NCBI GenBank assembly: GCA_025464025.1
Contig: JAODBP010000004.1
Span: 1-22,361 of the forward strand
Length of the DNA stretch: 22,361 nt
From: Actinomycetes bacterium
GTDB lineage: Bacteria > Actinomycetota > Acidimicrobiia > Acidimicrobiales > CADCSY01
Direction of reading: 5' to 3'
Shown: piece after piece, positions 8,620-15,802 of the stretch
Numbering within the stretch: the first letter of the stretch is position 1
Layout: each line of letters begins with the position of its first letter
Program-made: the position numbers and the translations under genes
The notes under the pieces: model-generated
What the model was told of the DNA's origin: nothing
Database searches by the model: none
The model's input: the letters and a program-made list of their open reading frames with translations, nothing else

Positions 8620-9180
8620 TCACCCGTGCAGGCGGCGGGCGCTCAGCCCGAGGGGCACGAGCCGGCTCACCAGGCTCAGCCGGTCGGGGGCGTCGAAGGT
8701 GCGGAGGAGGGCGGCGACCTCGCGCTTCACGGTCGCCTCCGACACCCGCAGGCCGCGGGCGATGAGCCGGTTCGGCTGGCCGGCGACGATGGCCCCGGCG
8801 ATCTGCTGCTGCCGGTTGGACAGCTCGGGCAGGGCCGACGCACGCTCGACGACCCGGGCCGGCACGAGGCACCAGTCGTCGCCCAGGGCGCTGAGCGCAT
8901 CGACCAGGCTGTCGGGCTCGTCGGCGCACACGACCGCCCGGACCTGGCGTCCGATCAGTGCGTCCATCCCCATGCGACAGCCGAGTGGTGTCGGCTCGAC
9001 GACGAGGACGTCGATGTCGAGCCCGGGGGTGAGCCGGTCGCTCACGACCGCGACGCCGTCGTGGCGCTGGGCCGTCGGCGTCCAACCGGCCTCTTCGACC
9101 ACGTGGAGCAGGGCGTGCTGGAGCACGCGGCTCTCGACGTCGATGTGCACGGGCGACCGCTGGTCGCGGATCGTCAGCAC
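8620..9180 (-). CDS. LuxR-type HTH regulator with degenerate receiver-like domain (copy B)
   Basis: From GTG 9180 this is a 186-residue paralogue of the following gene. The LuxR/GerE domain covers about 119-179 with LRVSEATVKREVAAL. The N-terminal half is receiver-like, with IDVLVVEPTPLG (56-67): Glu62 falls at the expected phospho-acceptor Asp, which could mimic a permanently phosphorylated state (inference). GTG 9180 overlaps the stop of the upstream membrane-protein gene by seven bases and has a GAGG about 10 bases upstream. GTG 9150 (176 residues) would better match the N terminus of copy A. The frame is open upstream to 9357, but that part lies inside the preceding gene. Coupling to the sigma factor/TM-protein pair suggests it belongs to that regulatory unit. 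Confidence 0.85.
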   Translation of the reverse strand: MLTIRDQRSPVHIDVESRVLQHALLHVVEEAGWTPTAQRHDGVAVVSDRLTPGLDIDVLVVEPTPLGCRMGMDALIGRQVRAVVCADEPDSLVDALSALGDDWCLVPARVVERASALPELSNRQQQIAGAIVAGQPNRLIARGLRVSEATVKREVAALLRTFDAPDRLSLVSRLVPLGLSARRLHG

Positions 9181-9956
9181 GAGGGGAACCTCGAGAAGGA
9201 CCGCGGCTCCACCACGCGCCCTCCCGGGGTGAGCTCGATGATCACGGACCTCGGTCCGACGGCCGAGGCATAGGCCGCCCGGTAGCCGTCGGCGGTCCAC
9301 CTCGGGTCGAACGGCAGGTCCTGTCGCAGGGTGATCCCGTCGGGCTCGTACACCCACCAGCGGACCGTCACGTGGTGTCGCTCGGCCGTGGCCTGCACCT
9401 CCTCTGCCGTCGCGCCGCGGAGGCAGGCGAACACCTCACCTCGGGCCAGGGCGTTGCTCGGGTGCCAGTACTGGTCCTCGCCCGGGCGAGCCGCCCGGCC
9501 GATGACGAGGTCGAGGTAGCCCTTCCAGTTGACCGGGAACGAGACGACCTCGAACCCGGCGCCGGGCACGACGCGGGCCTGCTGGGGCCCGTAGCGGACC
9601 CCGGCGGCGCCGATCGTGCTCTCCCCGGTGAAGAGCTGGCCGACCTCGGAGGGGCCGACGGGCTCCTCCGACACGTCGATGTCGAGGCCGTTGCGGTGGG
9701 CGATCTCCTCGATCTCGGACGCGGGCGGTGCGTCGCCCTCCACCCTGAGCTCGACGCGGTTGCCGACCCGGCGGACGTCCACGCCGGCGGCGACCGGGTC
9801 GGAGCGGACGGTGTTGAAGGCGATGGTCGCGAGGGCCAGCACGACCGCCACGCCGGCGCTCCGGCGAAGGAGCGGCCGGCGATCGGGGCGCGGCGGCCCG
9901 TCGGCCCGTCGGAGCTGGTCGCCGAGGTGGTCGAGGAACGGGATCTCGTCGCTCAC
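9174..9956 (-). CDS. Single-TM protein coupled to ECF sigma factor (putative anti-sigma-like)
   Basis: This 260-residue protein has a short basic cytoplasmic N terminus starting SDEIPFLDHLGDQLRRA, one TM helix (about 32-50) and a long extracytoplasmic domain of about 205 residues. GTG 9956 overlaps the sigma-factor stop as GTGA and has GGAGG 4 bases upstream. Tight coupling to an ECF sigma gene, with an inside-out single-pass topology, is the layout of membrane anti-sigma factors. However, I see no zinc-binding HxxxCxxC (ZAS) motif in the cytoplasmic part, which is only about 30 residues, so a classical anti-sigma fold is doubtful. The outer domain contains FPVNWKGYLDLVIGRAA and two Cys residues, one of them the C-terminal residue. 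It could sense an envelope signal. Existence is certain, role inferred. Confidence 0.85.
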   Translation of the reverse strand: MSDEIPFLDHLGDQLRRADGPPRPDRRPLLRRSAGVAVVLALATIAFNTVRSDPVAAGVDVRRVGNRVELRVEGDAPPASEIEEIAHRNGLDIDVSEEPVGPSEVGQLFTGESTIGAAGVRYGPQQARVVPGAGFEVVSFPVNWKGYLDLVIGRAARPGEDQYWHPSNALARGEVFACLRGATAEEVQATAERHHVTVRWWVYEPDGITLRQDLPFDPRWTADGYRAAYASAVGPRSVIIELTPGGRVVEPRSFSRFPSC

Positions 9957-10525
9957 CCGACCTCCATCACCGCTTGGAGGCGGGCCAGGCCCCGGGAGAC
10001 GCGGACCCGGGCCGCGCCGACGGTGCACCCGAGGCGGCGGGCCACCTCCTCGTAGTCCAGGTCGTCGCCGATCCGCAGGACGACGGCCTCACGGAGCACG
10101 GGGGAGAGGTCGGCCAGCGCCGAGGTCACCGCCGACTGGAGCGGGGCGAAGTCGACCAAGGCGTCGATCCGCTCGAGGTCCTCCGACGTGAGCTCGACCG
10201 GCTGGATGCCCATGCGGTGCCGGGCTCGCTCGGCGACACGTCCCCGCCGCAGCCACTGGCGGTACTCGTTGCCGGCGATGCCGTAGAGCCAGGCCGTCGC
10301 CGTGCCCCGCTTGGGGGAGAACCGGCCCAGGCTGGCCAGGGCCTCGGCGAACGTCTCGGCCGTGAGGTCGGCCGAGACGTAGGGGCAGGCCGTGCGTCGG
10401 TAGAAGAACGCCAGGATGCCGGTGCTGTGGCGCCGGTAGAAGGCGGCGAACGCCTCCCGGTCCCCGCCCGCGGCGAGGAGGAGGCGTTCCTCCTCCTCGC
10501 CGATGGGGAACCGGCCGCTGCTCAT
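9953..10525 (-). CDS. ECF-type RNA polymerase sigma factor
   Basis: This 190-residue sigma-70 family protein has region 2 at about 24-97 (AFAAFYRRH, DLTAETFAEAL, GTATAWLYGIAGNEYRQWLR). Region 4 is at about 130-185 (LADLSPVLREAVVLRIGDDL, DYEEVARRLGCTVGAARVRV), with a linker between. No region 1 or 3 is present, as expected for the extracytoplasmic-function group. ATG 10525 has AAGGA about 12 bases upstream. Its 3' end overlaps the next gene by four bases. It directs RNA polymerase to a small set of promoters, probably including its own; no -35/-10 pair can be defined with confidence in the 49-base gap upstream. A secreted small protein is encoded just before it on the same strand. Confidence 0.93.
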   Translation of the reverse strand: MSSGRFPIGEEEERLLLAAGGDREAFAAFYRRHSTGILAFFYRRTACPYVSADLTAETFAEALASLGRFSPKRGTATAWLYGIAGNEYRQWLRRGRVAERARHRMGIQPVELTSEDLERIDALVDFAPLQSAVTSALADLSPVLREAVVLRIGDDLDYEEVARRLGCTVGAARVRVSRGLARLQAVMEVG

Positions 10526-10574
10526 GACCGTTCATTGTCCTTCACCGCCCGGGTCGTTACATGACCCCTCCGGT

Positions 10575-11069
10575 TCAGGTCGTGTACTGGACCGACCAGG
10601 CGTGGTTGGTCAGGGTGCTGTTGAGGTTGCCGCCGGTGCCGGTGGTGTCCCAGACCGGCGTGCCGAGGTTCTGGTAGTAGAAGTGCTTGACCCGCGCGCA
10701 GCCGTTGCGGGTGGAGGCCATGTTGGCGGCCCAGTAGGCGCTGGTGTTGAGCCACCCGCCCAGGCAGTCGGACCCGTAGACCGTGGTCGAGCTCCCCCCG
10801 TAGTTGGCGGCGTCGTAGTGGGTCGCCAGCGGGAACGTGCTCTGGGTGCTGGCCTGGCGCAGTCGGGTGGGCGGGCTGTAGGCGGCCTGCTGCATCTGGG
10901 CAGTCGTGGCGTAGCACGACGGTTCGGTCGTCACGAGCTCGCCGCTGGCCTTCTTGTCGATCACCCGGACGTAGCAGTGCTGCTCGCCTTCGGCCGCGCC
11001 GGCCGTCGGCACGACGATGCCGAGCAGGGTGACGGCAGCCAGCAGCACCGACACGGACACGCGCTTCAT
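10575..11069 (-). CDS. Secreted small protein, beta/gamma-crystallin or I36-like
   Basis: This 164-residue protein has a clear Sec signal peptide (MKRVSVSVLLAAVTLLGIVV, cleavage probably after AGA at residue 25). The mature part has four Cys (32, 52, 102, 124). THYDAANYGGSSTTVYGSDC (83-102), GGWLNTSAYWAANMASTRNGC and KHFYYQNLGTPVWDTTGTGG look like paired Greek-key units of small actinobacterial beta/gamma-crystallin-like or peptidase-inhibitor I36-like secreted proteins. This is a pattern judgement, not a confirmed hit. ATG 11069 has an excellent AGGAGG six bases upstream. An 8-base perfect inverted repeat lies just upstream. It precedes the ECF sigma gene by 49 bases and may be part of, or regulated by, that envelope-signalling locus. 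Confidence 0.83.
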   Translation of the reverse strand: MKRVSVSVLLAAVTLLGIVVPTAGAAEGEQHCYVRVIDKKASGELVTTEPSCYATTAQMQQAAYSPPTRLRQASTQSTFPLATHYDAANYGGSSTTVYGSDCLGGWLNTSAYWAANMASTRNGCARVKHFYYQNLGTPVWDTTGTGGNLNSTLTNHAWSVQYTT

Positions 11070-11085
11070 GGAGCCTCCTGACGTG

Positions 11086-11106
11086 GCGCGGCACGGTTTG
11101 CCGCGC
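11086..11106. promoter_or_regulatory. Perfect inverted repeat upstream of the secreted-protein gene
   Basis: GCGCGGCA (11086-11093) and TGCCGCGC (11099-11106) form a perfect 8-base dyad with a 5-base spacer. It lies 17 to 37 bases upstream of the secreted-protein ATG, in the 142-base gap between two divergent genes. It could be a regulator operator, or a 5'-UTR hairpin in front of the AGGAGG site. No promoter hexamers are evident nearby. Confidence 0.45.
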
Positions 11107-11186
11107 TCCGGGAGCAGCATCCCGTTCGGCCCGGGGGCATCGACAGGCCCGGCTCGACCCATCCCGCCGCGCTGGTTCGGAGCACT

Positions 11187-11220
11187 ACGTGCGCCCGAGG
11201 GTCCCCACGACGTGCGCCCG
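11187..11220. repeat. 11-base direct repeat at the start of the dehydratase gene
   Basis: ACGTGCGCCCG occurs at 11187-11197 and again at 11210-11220, a period of 23 bases or about two helical turns. The second copy overlaps the preferred GTG start (11212) of the HadA-like gene. This may be a regulator site if the true start is GTG 11242; otherwise it may be chance in very GC-rich DNA. Confidence 0.3.
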
Positions 11221-11664
11221 GATGGGGCAACGTGGCGACCCGTGACGCTCCGGGTGCCGGTCGAAGCCGGCCAGATCCTCCAGTTCCGCCGTGCGGTCGG
11301 CGAGCTCGACGCGACCCTCGACGACGCCGCCGTGGCGCCGCCGACGTTCCTCATGGCCGCCGACCACTTCGACGACGGCTACGCCCGCCGGCCCCACCTC
11401 GGGCAGCCGTGGCCGGGCCCGGTCCGAGCCCCGGCCGGTGGTGGCGCCGGCTTCCACGCCGAGCAGGTCTTCGAGTACCACCGCCACCCGCGGGCCGGCG
11501 ACGAGCTCTTCGCCACGGTCCAACCCGGGCGCACCTGGGTCAAGGAGGGTCAGCGGGCCGGGCGCCTCGAGTTCCACGAGACGGTGACGGAGTACCGCGA
11601 CCGGCAGGGCGAGCTGGTCGTGACGGCGACGTGGGTGTCGGTGTCGACCGAGCGGATCCCGTGA
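11212..11664 (+). CDS. FAS1-like/MaoC N-type dehydratase subunit (HadA-like)
   Basis: This protein is about 150 residues long with the hot-dog fold of FAS1-like dehydratases. VTLRVPVEAGQILQFRRAVG leads to APPTFLMAADHF, then FHAEQVFEYHRHPRAGDELF and the closing strands LEFHETVTEYRDRQGELVVT. The catalytic Asp-x4-His of MaoC hydratases is absent, as in HadA-type partner subunits that stabilise the substrate tunnel. The next gene encodes the catalytic HadB-like subunit and overlaps by GTGA, so the two probably form a heterodimer acting on 3-hydroxyacyl-CoA or -ACP. The start is uncertain: GTG 11212 has GAGGG 10 bases upstream and gives the family's usual N-terminal length, while GTG 11242 is an alternative. 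The frame runs open further upstream through the divergent promoter region. Confidence 0.85.
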   Translation: MRPDGATWRPVTLRVPVEAGQILQFRRAVGELDATLDDAAVAPPTFLMAADHFDDGYARRPHLGQPWPGPVRAPAGGGAGFHAEQVFEYHRHPRAGDELFATVQPGRTWVKEGQRAGRLEFHETVTEYRDRQGELVVTATWVSVSTERIP

Positions 11665-12056
11665 CGCAGCGCTTCCACGTCGGCGACTCGTGGGAGCGGG
11701 TCGTGGCCGACGGCCTGACCCGCACCCAGATCGTGATGTACGCCGGGGCGTCGGGTGACTTCCACCCGGTGCACCACGACGAGGTCGTGGCGGCCGAGAT
11801 GGGCTACCCGTCGATCTTCGCCCACGGCATGCTCACCATGGGCCTCACCGGGCGGCTGCTCACCGACGTGGTCGGCGACGAGGGCCTCGTCCGCTACGGG
11901 GCCCGCATGGTGTCCCAGGTCTGGCCGGGCGACGTCCTCACCGCCACGCTCACGGTCGAGAGCGTGCGCGACGGGGAGGTCGAGCTCTCGGTGCGAACCG
12001 TGAACCAGGACGGCGTCGTGGTCCTCGCCGGGTCGGCGACGGCCGGCTCCCACTAG
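11661..12056 (+). CDS. MaoC-like (R)-hydratase/dehydratase, HadB-like
   Basis: This 131-residue single hot-dog domain carries the hydratase-2 motif ASGDFHPVHHDEVVAAEMGY. Asp33 and His38 form the catalytic D-x4-H pair, followed by FAHGMLTMGLTGRLL. It should hydrate or dehydrate a 2-enoyl/3-hydroxyacyl thioester, together with the upstream HadA-like subunit. GTG 11661 overlaps the upstream stop as GTGA. The gene ends seven bases before the convergent CoA-transferase gene, which fits a local acyl-CoA theme although the two are on opposite strands. The specific pathway (fatty acid, steroid side chain or other) cannot be read from the sequence. Confidence 0.92.
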   Translation: MTQRFHVGDSWERVVADGLTRTQIVMYAGASGDFHPVHHDEVVAAEMGYPSIFAHGMLTMGLTGRLLTDVVGDEGLVRYGARMVSQVWPGDVLTATLTVESVRDGEVELSVRTVNQDGVVVLAGSATAGSH

Positions 12057-12063
12057 GTCCGCG

Positions 12064-14466
12064 TCAGAGCCAGGCGGGGCGGGTGCCGATGAGCTTGTCC
12101 TCGGCCAGGGCGGCGATCTCGGCCTCGGTCAGCCCCAGCTCGGCGAGCACCTCGGCGTTGTGCTGGCCGAGCGTCGGGGCCGGCCGCCGGTAGATCGGCC
12201 GGGGCATGGCCGAGAACGCCATCGGCAGCGACTCGTAGAGGACGGTGCCGGCCACGGGGTGGTCCATGGCCTCGAACCAGCCCCGGGCGGCGAGCTGGGG
12301 CAGGTGGTTCAGGCGGCGGGCGTCCATGGTCGGCGCCGCCGGCACTCCGTGGGCGGCGAGCAGCTCGACGGCGTCGAGCACCGGCTGGGGGCCGAGCCAG
12401 GCCGAGAGGTGCTCGTCGATGGCGTCGTGGGCGGCCTGGCGCCCGGCGAGGGTGGCCAGCGCCGGGTCGGCGGCCCAGGCCGGGTCGCCCATGGCGGCGC
12501 GGAGCCCGGCCCACTGGTCGTCGTCGGCCACGGTGAGCACGACCCAGCGGTCGTCGTCGGCACTGGGGTAGACGCCCTGGGGCGCGGCATCGATCGTGCG
12601 GTTGCCCTCGCGGCCGAGGAGCACGCCGTTGGCCGTCCACTCCAGCACCTGCTCGGCGGCGATGTTGAGGGCGGCCTCGGCCAGCGGCGACTCGACCAGG
12701 AGCCCCTCGCCGGTGGCGTCGCGGTGCTCGAGGGCGGCGAGGATGCCGAGGACGGTGTGGTAGGCGCCGAGGACGTCGCACGGCCCGCGGGGCACGAGCG
12801 GCTGGTCGTCCCAGCCGGTGCGCCAGGCCAGGCCCGAGGCCTGCTCGACGGTCATGGCGAACCCGCCGCGGTCGCGCCACGGGCCATCGAGGCCGAAGGC
12901 GGGCATGCGGGCCATCACCAGGTCGGGCTTCACCGTGCGCAGGTCGGACTCGCCCAGCCCGAAGCGGTCGAGCACCCGGGGTGAGAAGTTGTCGACGACG
13001 ACGTCGGCCTGGGCCACGAGCTGGAGGGCGAGGGCCACGCCCTCGGGACGGTCGAGGTCGAGCGTGACGGCGCGGACGCCGGCGTTGGCGCCGTGGCTCA
13101 CGCCCGACCACTCGTAGAACTGAGGGTCGTCGAGCTTCACCCCGCCGGCGAAGCGCATGCCGTCGGGCCGCTGGATCGACTCGATCTTCACCACGTCGGC
13201 GCCGAGGGCGGCGAGGTAGGAGGCCACGAACGGGCCGGCCCAGAAGGCCACGAAGCCGACGACCTTGACCCCCTCGAGCGGTCGCGGCGCGACGGCGGGG
13301 ACCGGTGCACCGGGGTGGGCCGTGGGTGCCGGGACCTCGGCTTCGATCGCGGCCTGGTGCTCGCCCAACCGGGGCGCGGGACGGACCTCCGGGTCGGGGT
13401 AGGCGCCCAGCCGGTAGGGGCGCCGGGGCTGGAGGAAGCCGCCGGGGTGGGGCCCGTAGACGCCCCGCTCGACGAAGTGGTCCATCTCCAGCACGGTGTG
13501 GCCGTTGCCCACCGGCGAGACGGGGATGCGGAACAGCGACGCCAGCTCGACGATCTCGTCGACGGTCCGGTCCTTGGCCCAGGCCGCGATGGCGCCGCGG
13601 ATCTCCTCGATCCGACCCATGCGGTTGCCGGCGTAGTTCAACGCGACGTCGTCGCCGAAGTCGGGGCGCTCGATCATCGCGGTGAAGTCGCTCCACTGCT
13701 GGCGGGTCACCGTGCAGAAGCCGACCCAACCGTCCTTGGCCGGTTCGATCGAGGGGATCTCGATGCTGCGGCCGTGGGGGCCGGGGTCGAACTGGGCGAA
13801 GATCGGCTGGTAGGAGACGAACGACAGCAGCATCGCCTCGAGGGTCGACACGTCGACGTGCTGGCCCCGGCCGCTGCGACGAGCGGCGAACCAGGCGGCG
13901 ACGCCGGCCGAGGCCGCCGCCGAGCCGGCCATGTAGTCGCCGATGCTGCCGCCGGCACCCACGGGTGCCTGGCCGGGGATGCCCCGCCCGTTGAGCGAGC
14001 CGCACCAGGCCTGGAGGGTGAACTCGGTGGCCGGGCGGTTCGACCACGGCCCGCCCCGGCCGAAGCTCGACACCGACACGAGGGTCGTCGCCGGGTTGGC
14101 GGCGTGGAGGGCGTCGGGACCGAGGCCGAGCGACTCGACCACGCCGGGCTCGAACGTCTCCAGCACCAGGTCGGCCCCGGCGGCGAGGCCCCGGGCCAGG
14201 TCGCGCCCTTCGGTGGTGGTGAGGTCGGCCACCGCGCTGCGATGGCCGGAGTGGAGGTACTGGAACAGCAGGCCACCCTCGGTGGCGTCGACCTGGGCGC
14301 CCGACGCCGAGTGCGCCCGCAGCGGGTCGCCACCGGGCGGCTCGAGCTTGACCACGTCGGCGCCGGCGTCGCCGAGGAGCTTGGCGCAGTAGCCGCCGGC
14401 GATCCCGGTGCTCAGGTCGAGCACGCGGGGCCGCAGCGGGCGGGTGGGGTCGTGGGGCGTCTCCAT
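12064..14466 (-). CDS. Tandem double-domain CaiB/BaiF (class III) CoA transferase
   Basis: This 800-residue protein contains two full class III CoA-transferase domains. Half 1 (about 10-375) has VLDLSTGIAGGYCAKLLGDA, ADVVKLEPPGGDPLR and the catalytic-Asp segment IGDYMAGSA (Asp177). Half 2 (about 396-800) has VKVVGFVAFWAGPFVASYLA, ADVVKIES and CDVLGAYHTVLG (Asp564 at the corresponding place). Most family members are single-domain proteins of about 400 residues that form interlocked dimers, so this fusion may be an internal pseudo-dimer. It moves CoA between carboxylic acids by ping-pong chemistry; substrate is unknown. ATG 14466 is chosen although no Shine-Dalgarno is visible; the open frame upstream to 14640 overlaps the divergent gene and is low complexity. 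Confidence 0.92.
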   Translation of the reverse strand: METPHDPTRPLRPRVLDLSTGIAGGYCAKLLGDAGADVVKLEPPGGDPLRAHSASGAQVDATEGGLLFQYLHSGHRSAVADLTTTEGRDLARGLAAGADLVLETFEPGVVESLGLGPDALHAANPATTLVSVSSFGRGGPWSNRPATEFTLQAWCGSLNGRGIPGQAPVGAGGSIGDYMAGSAAASAGVAAWFAARRSGRGQHVDVSTLEAMLLSFVSYQPIFAQFDPGPHGRSIEIPSIEPAKDGWVGFCTVTRQQWSDFTAMIERPDFGDDVALNYAGNRMGRIEEIRGAIAAWAKDRTVDEIVELASLFRIPVSPVGNGHTVLEMDHFVERGVYGPHPGGFLQPRRPYRLGAYPDPEVRPAPRLGEHQAAIEAEVPAPTAHPGAPVPAVAPRPLEGVKVVGFVAFWAGPFVASYLAALGADVVKIESIQRPDGMRFAGGVKLDDPQFYEWSGVSHGANAGVRAVTLDLDRPEGVALALQLVAQADVVVDNFSPRVLDRFGLGESDLRTVKPDLVMARMPAFGLDGPWRDRGGFAMTVEQASGLAWRTGWDDQPLVPRGPCDVLGAYHTVLGILAALEHRDATGEGLLVESPLAEAALNIAAEQVLEWTANGVLLGREGNRTIDAAPQGVYPSADDDRWVVLTVADDDQWAGLRAAMGDPAWAADPALATLAGRQAAHDAIDEHLSAWLGPQPVLDAVELLAAHGVPAAPTMDARRLNHLPQLAARGWFEAMDHPVAGTVLYESLPMAFSAMPRPIYRRPAPTLGQHNAEVLAELGLTEAEIAALAEDKLIGTRPAWL

Positions 14467-14507
14467 GATCGGGCGTGACCGTAGAGCGACGGCGTAGGTT
14501 CCCGCGT

Positions 14508-15326
14508 GTGGACCCCACCATCGCCCGGCGGACCTGGCGCACCCTCGAACCGATCCACGGGATGATCTACTTCGCCCCGGAGGCCACCGAGCGGTACGAG
14601 GCGCTCGGGCTGCGCGGGCACCAGGGGTACTTCGCGTCACGGGCCGCGGGGATGGGCGCGGTCGGGGCCGAGGTCGTGCTGGCCACGTTCTTCAACTTCC
14701 CGCCCGAGCTGGTGCGTCGGTGCATCCCCGCGGCGTGGGACCTGGTGTCGCCCGCCGAGGTGCTCGCGGCTCGCTTCGCCGCAGCCGACGCCGCGCTCAC
14801 CCGCGCCTTCGGCGACCTGGAGGTGGCCGAGGCGGCCGACCTCGCCCGCCGGGCGGCGGAGACGGCGTCCGAGCACCTCGAGGGCCGGCCGCTGGCGGCG
14901 GGCCACGCCACGCTGCCGTGGCCCGACGAGCCCCGGCTCGTGCTGTGGCACGCCCAGACCCTGCTGCGGGAGTTCCGGGGCGACGGCCACATCGCCGCTC
15001 TCGTGGCCGAGGGGATCAGCGGTGTCGAGGCGCTCATCCTCCACACCGCGACGGGCGAGGCGCCGGTGGCGTCGATGCGGGCATCGCGGCCGTGGACCGA
15101 CGAGCAGTGGGATGCCGCCGTCGAGCGCCTCCGGTCGCGCGGGTTCCTCGACGCCGACGGCCTGACCGAAGCGGGTCGGGCCCACCGGCAGTGGGTCGAG
15201 GATCGCACCGACGCCTCCGCCGTCGTGGCCTACGAGCCGCTGGGCGAGGACGGCTGCGCCCGCCTCCGCGGCCTGGCCCGCCCCCTCAGCCAGGCCGTCA
15301 TGGCCGCCGGCCTCCTGCCGATCTGA
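14508..15326 (+). CDS. SCO6745-family protein
   Basis: This 272-residue soluble protein has the recurring signatures I associate with the actinobacterial SCO6745 family. These are MIYFAPEATERYEALGLRG (19-37) then GYFASRAAGMG, the FFNFPPELV segment, and LWHAQTLLREFRGDGHIAAL (146-165). The C-terminal part (about 185-230) with DEQWDAAVERLRSRGFLDA and LTEAGRAHRQWVE looks like a winged-helix. Function is not established for the family. I choose GTG 14508; GTG 14475 (283 residues) is possible but would start 9 bases beyond the divergent CoA-transferase start and add an Arg-rich tail. The gap between the two divergent starts is only 41 bases, so the promoters overlap. It ends eight bases before the convergent AhpD-like gene. 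Confidence 0.85.
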   Translation: MDPTIARRTWRTLEPIHGMIYFAPEATERYEALGLRGHQGYFASRAAGMGAVGAEVVLATFFNFPPELVRRCIPAAWDLVSPAEVLAARFAAADAALTRAFGDLEVAEAADLARRAAETASEHLEGRPLAAGHATLPWPDEPRLVLWHAQTLLREFRGDGHIAALVAEGISGVEALILHTATGEAPVASMRASRPWTDEQWDAAVERLRSRGFLDADGLTEAGRAHRQWVEDRTDASAVVAYEPLGEDGCARLRGLARPLSQAVMAAGLLPI

Positions 15327-15334
15327 GCGTCGCG

Positions 15335-15802
15335 TCAGGCGTTCGCCCGGGCCGCGGGCTGGTGGTGGCCGACGGGGAGCCGAGCGGTGATGGCGAGGCG
15401 GTTCCAGCCGTTGATGGCGACGATGGCGAAGGTGAGCTGCACCAGGCCCTCCTCACCCAGTTGGGCCCGGACCTCCTCCACCACGCCGTCGGTCGGGTGG
15501 CCGTCGGCGAGCAGCGTGAGCTGCTCGGTGAGGGCGAGGGCGGCCCGCTCGGCCGGGGTGAAGAACGGGGTCTCCCGCCACCCGGCCAAGGTGTGGAGCC
15601 GCTGCTCGGTCTCGCCGGCGGCCCGGGCGTCCTTCGAGTGCATGTCGAGGCAGTAGGCGCAGCCGTTGAGCTGGGAGGCGCGCATCTTCACCAGCTCGAG
15701 CAGGGCGTGGTCGAGGCCGGAGGCGGCGACCGCCCCGGAGAGGGCGGACTGGGCCTGGTAGCCCTCGGGCCAGGTGCGGACGAGGTCGAAGCGGGAGGTC
15801 AT
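15335..15802 (-). CDS. Carboxymuconolactone decarboxylase/AhpD-like protein
   Basis: This 155-residue all-alpha protein carries the AhpD redox signature ELVKMRASQLNGCAYCLDMH, with Cys48 and Cys51 as the CxxC pair and His55 completing the proton relay. FAIVAINGWNRLAI near the C terminus is also typical. It is likely a peroxidase or disulfide-cycling enzyme of the CMD superfamily, not a true carboxymuconolactone decarboxylase. ATG 15802 is used although no Shine-Dalgarno is present; the open frame upstream runs antisense through the neighbouring gene. It is transcribed away from a MocR-type regulator, and the shared gap carries an operator-like repeat cluster whose inverted repeat begins right at the start codon, so MocR control is likely (inference). 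Confidence 0.92.
   Translation of the reverse strand: MTSRFDLVRTWPEGYQAQSALSGAVAASGLDHALLELVKMRASQLNGCAYCLDMHSKDARAAGETEQRLHTLAGWRETPFFTPAERAALALTEQLTLLADGHPTDGVVEEVRAQLGEEGLVQLTFAIVAINGWNRLAITARLPVGHHQPAARANA

Noticed and set aside
9372..10055. A plus-strand frame of 227 codons opposite the sigma/TM-protein genes
   Set aside because: Its composition matches an antisense shadow; the minus-strand genes have overlapping starts, ribosome binding sites and recognisable domains.
10551..10567. GGGTC...GACCC mini-dyad between the secreted-protein and sigma genes
   Set aside because: It has only five paired bases, no U-tract and GC-rich surroundings; not enough for a terminator or operator call.
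12053..14542. An 829-codon frame on the minus strand alongside the CoA transferase
   Set aside because: It reads as Arg/Pro/Gly-rich nonsense, while the overlapping frame has clear class III CoA-transferase motifs.
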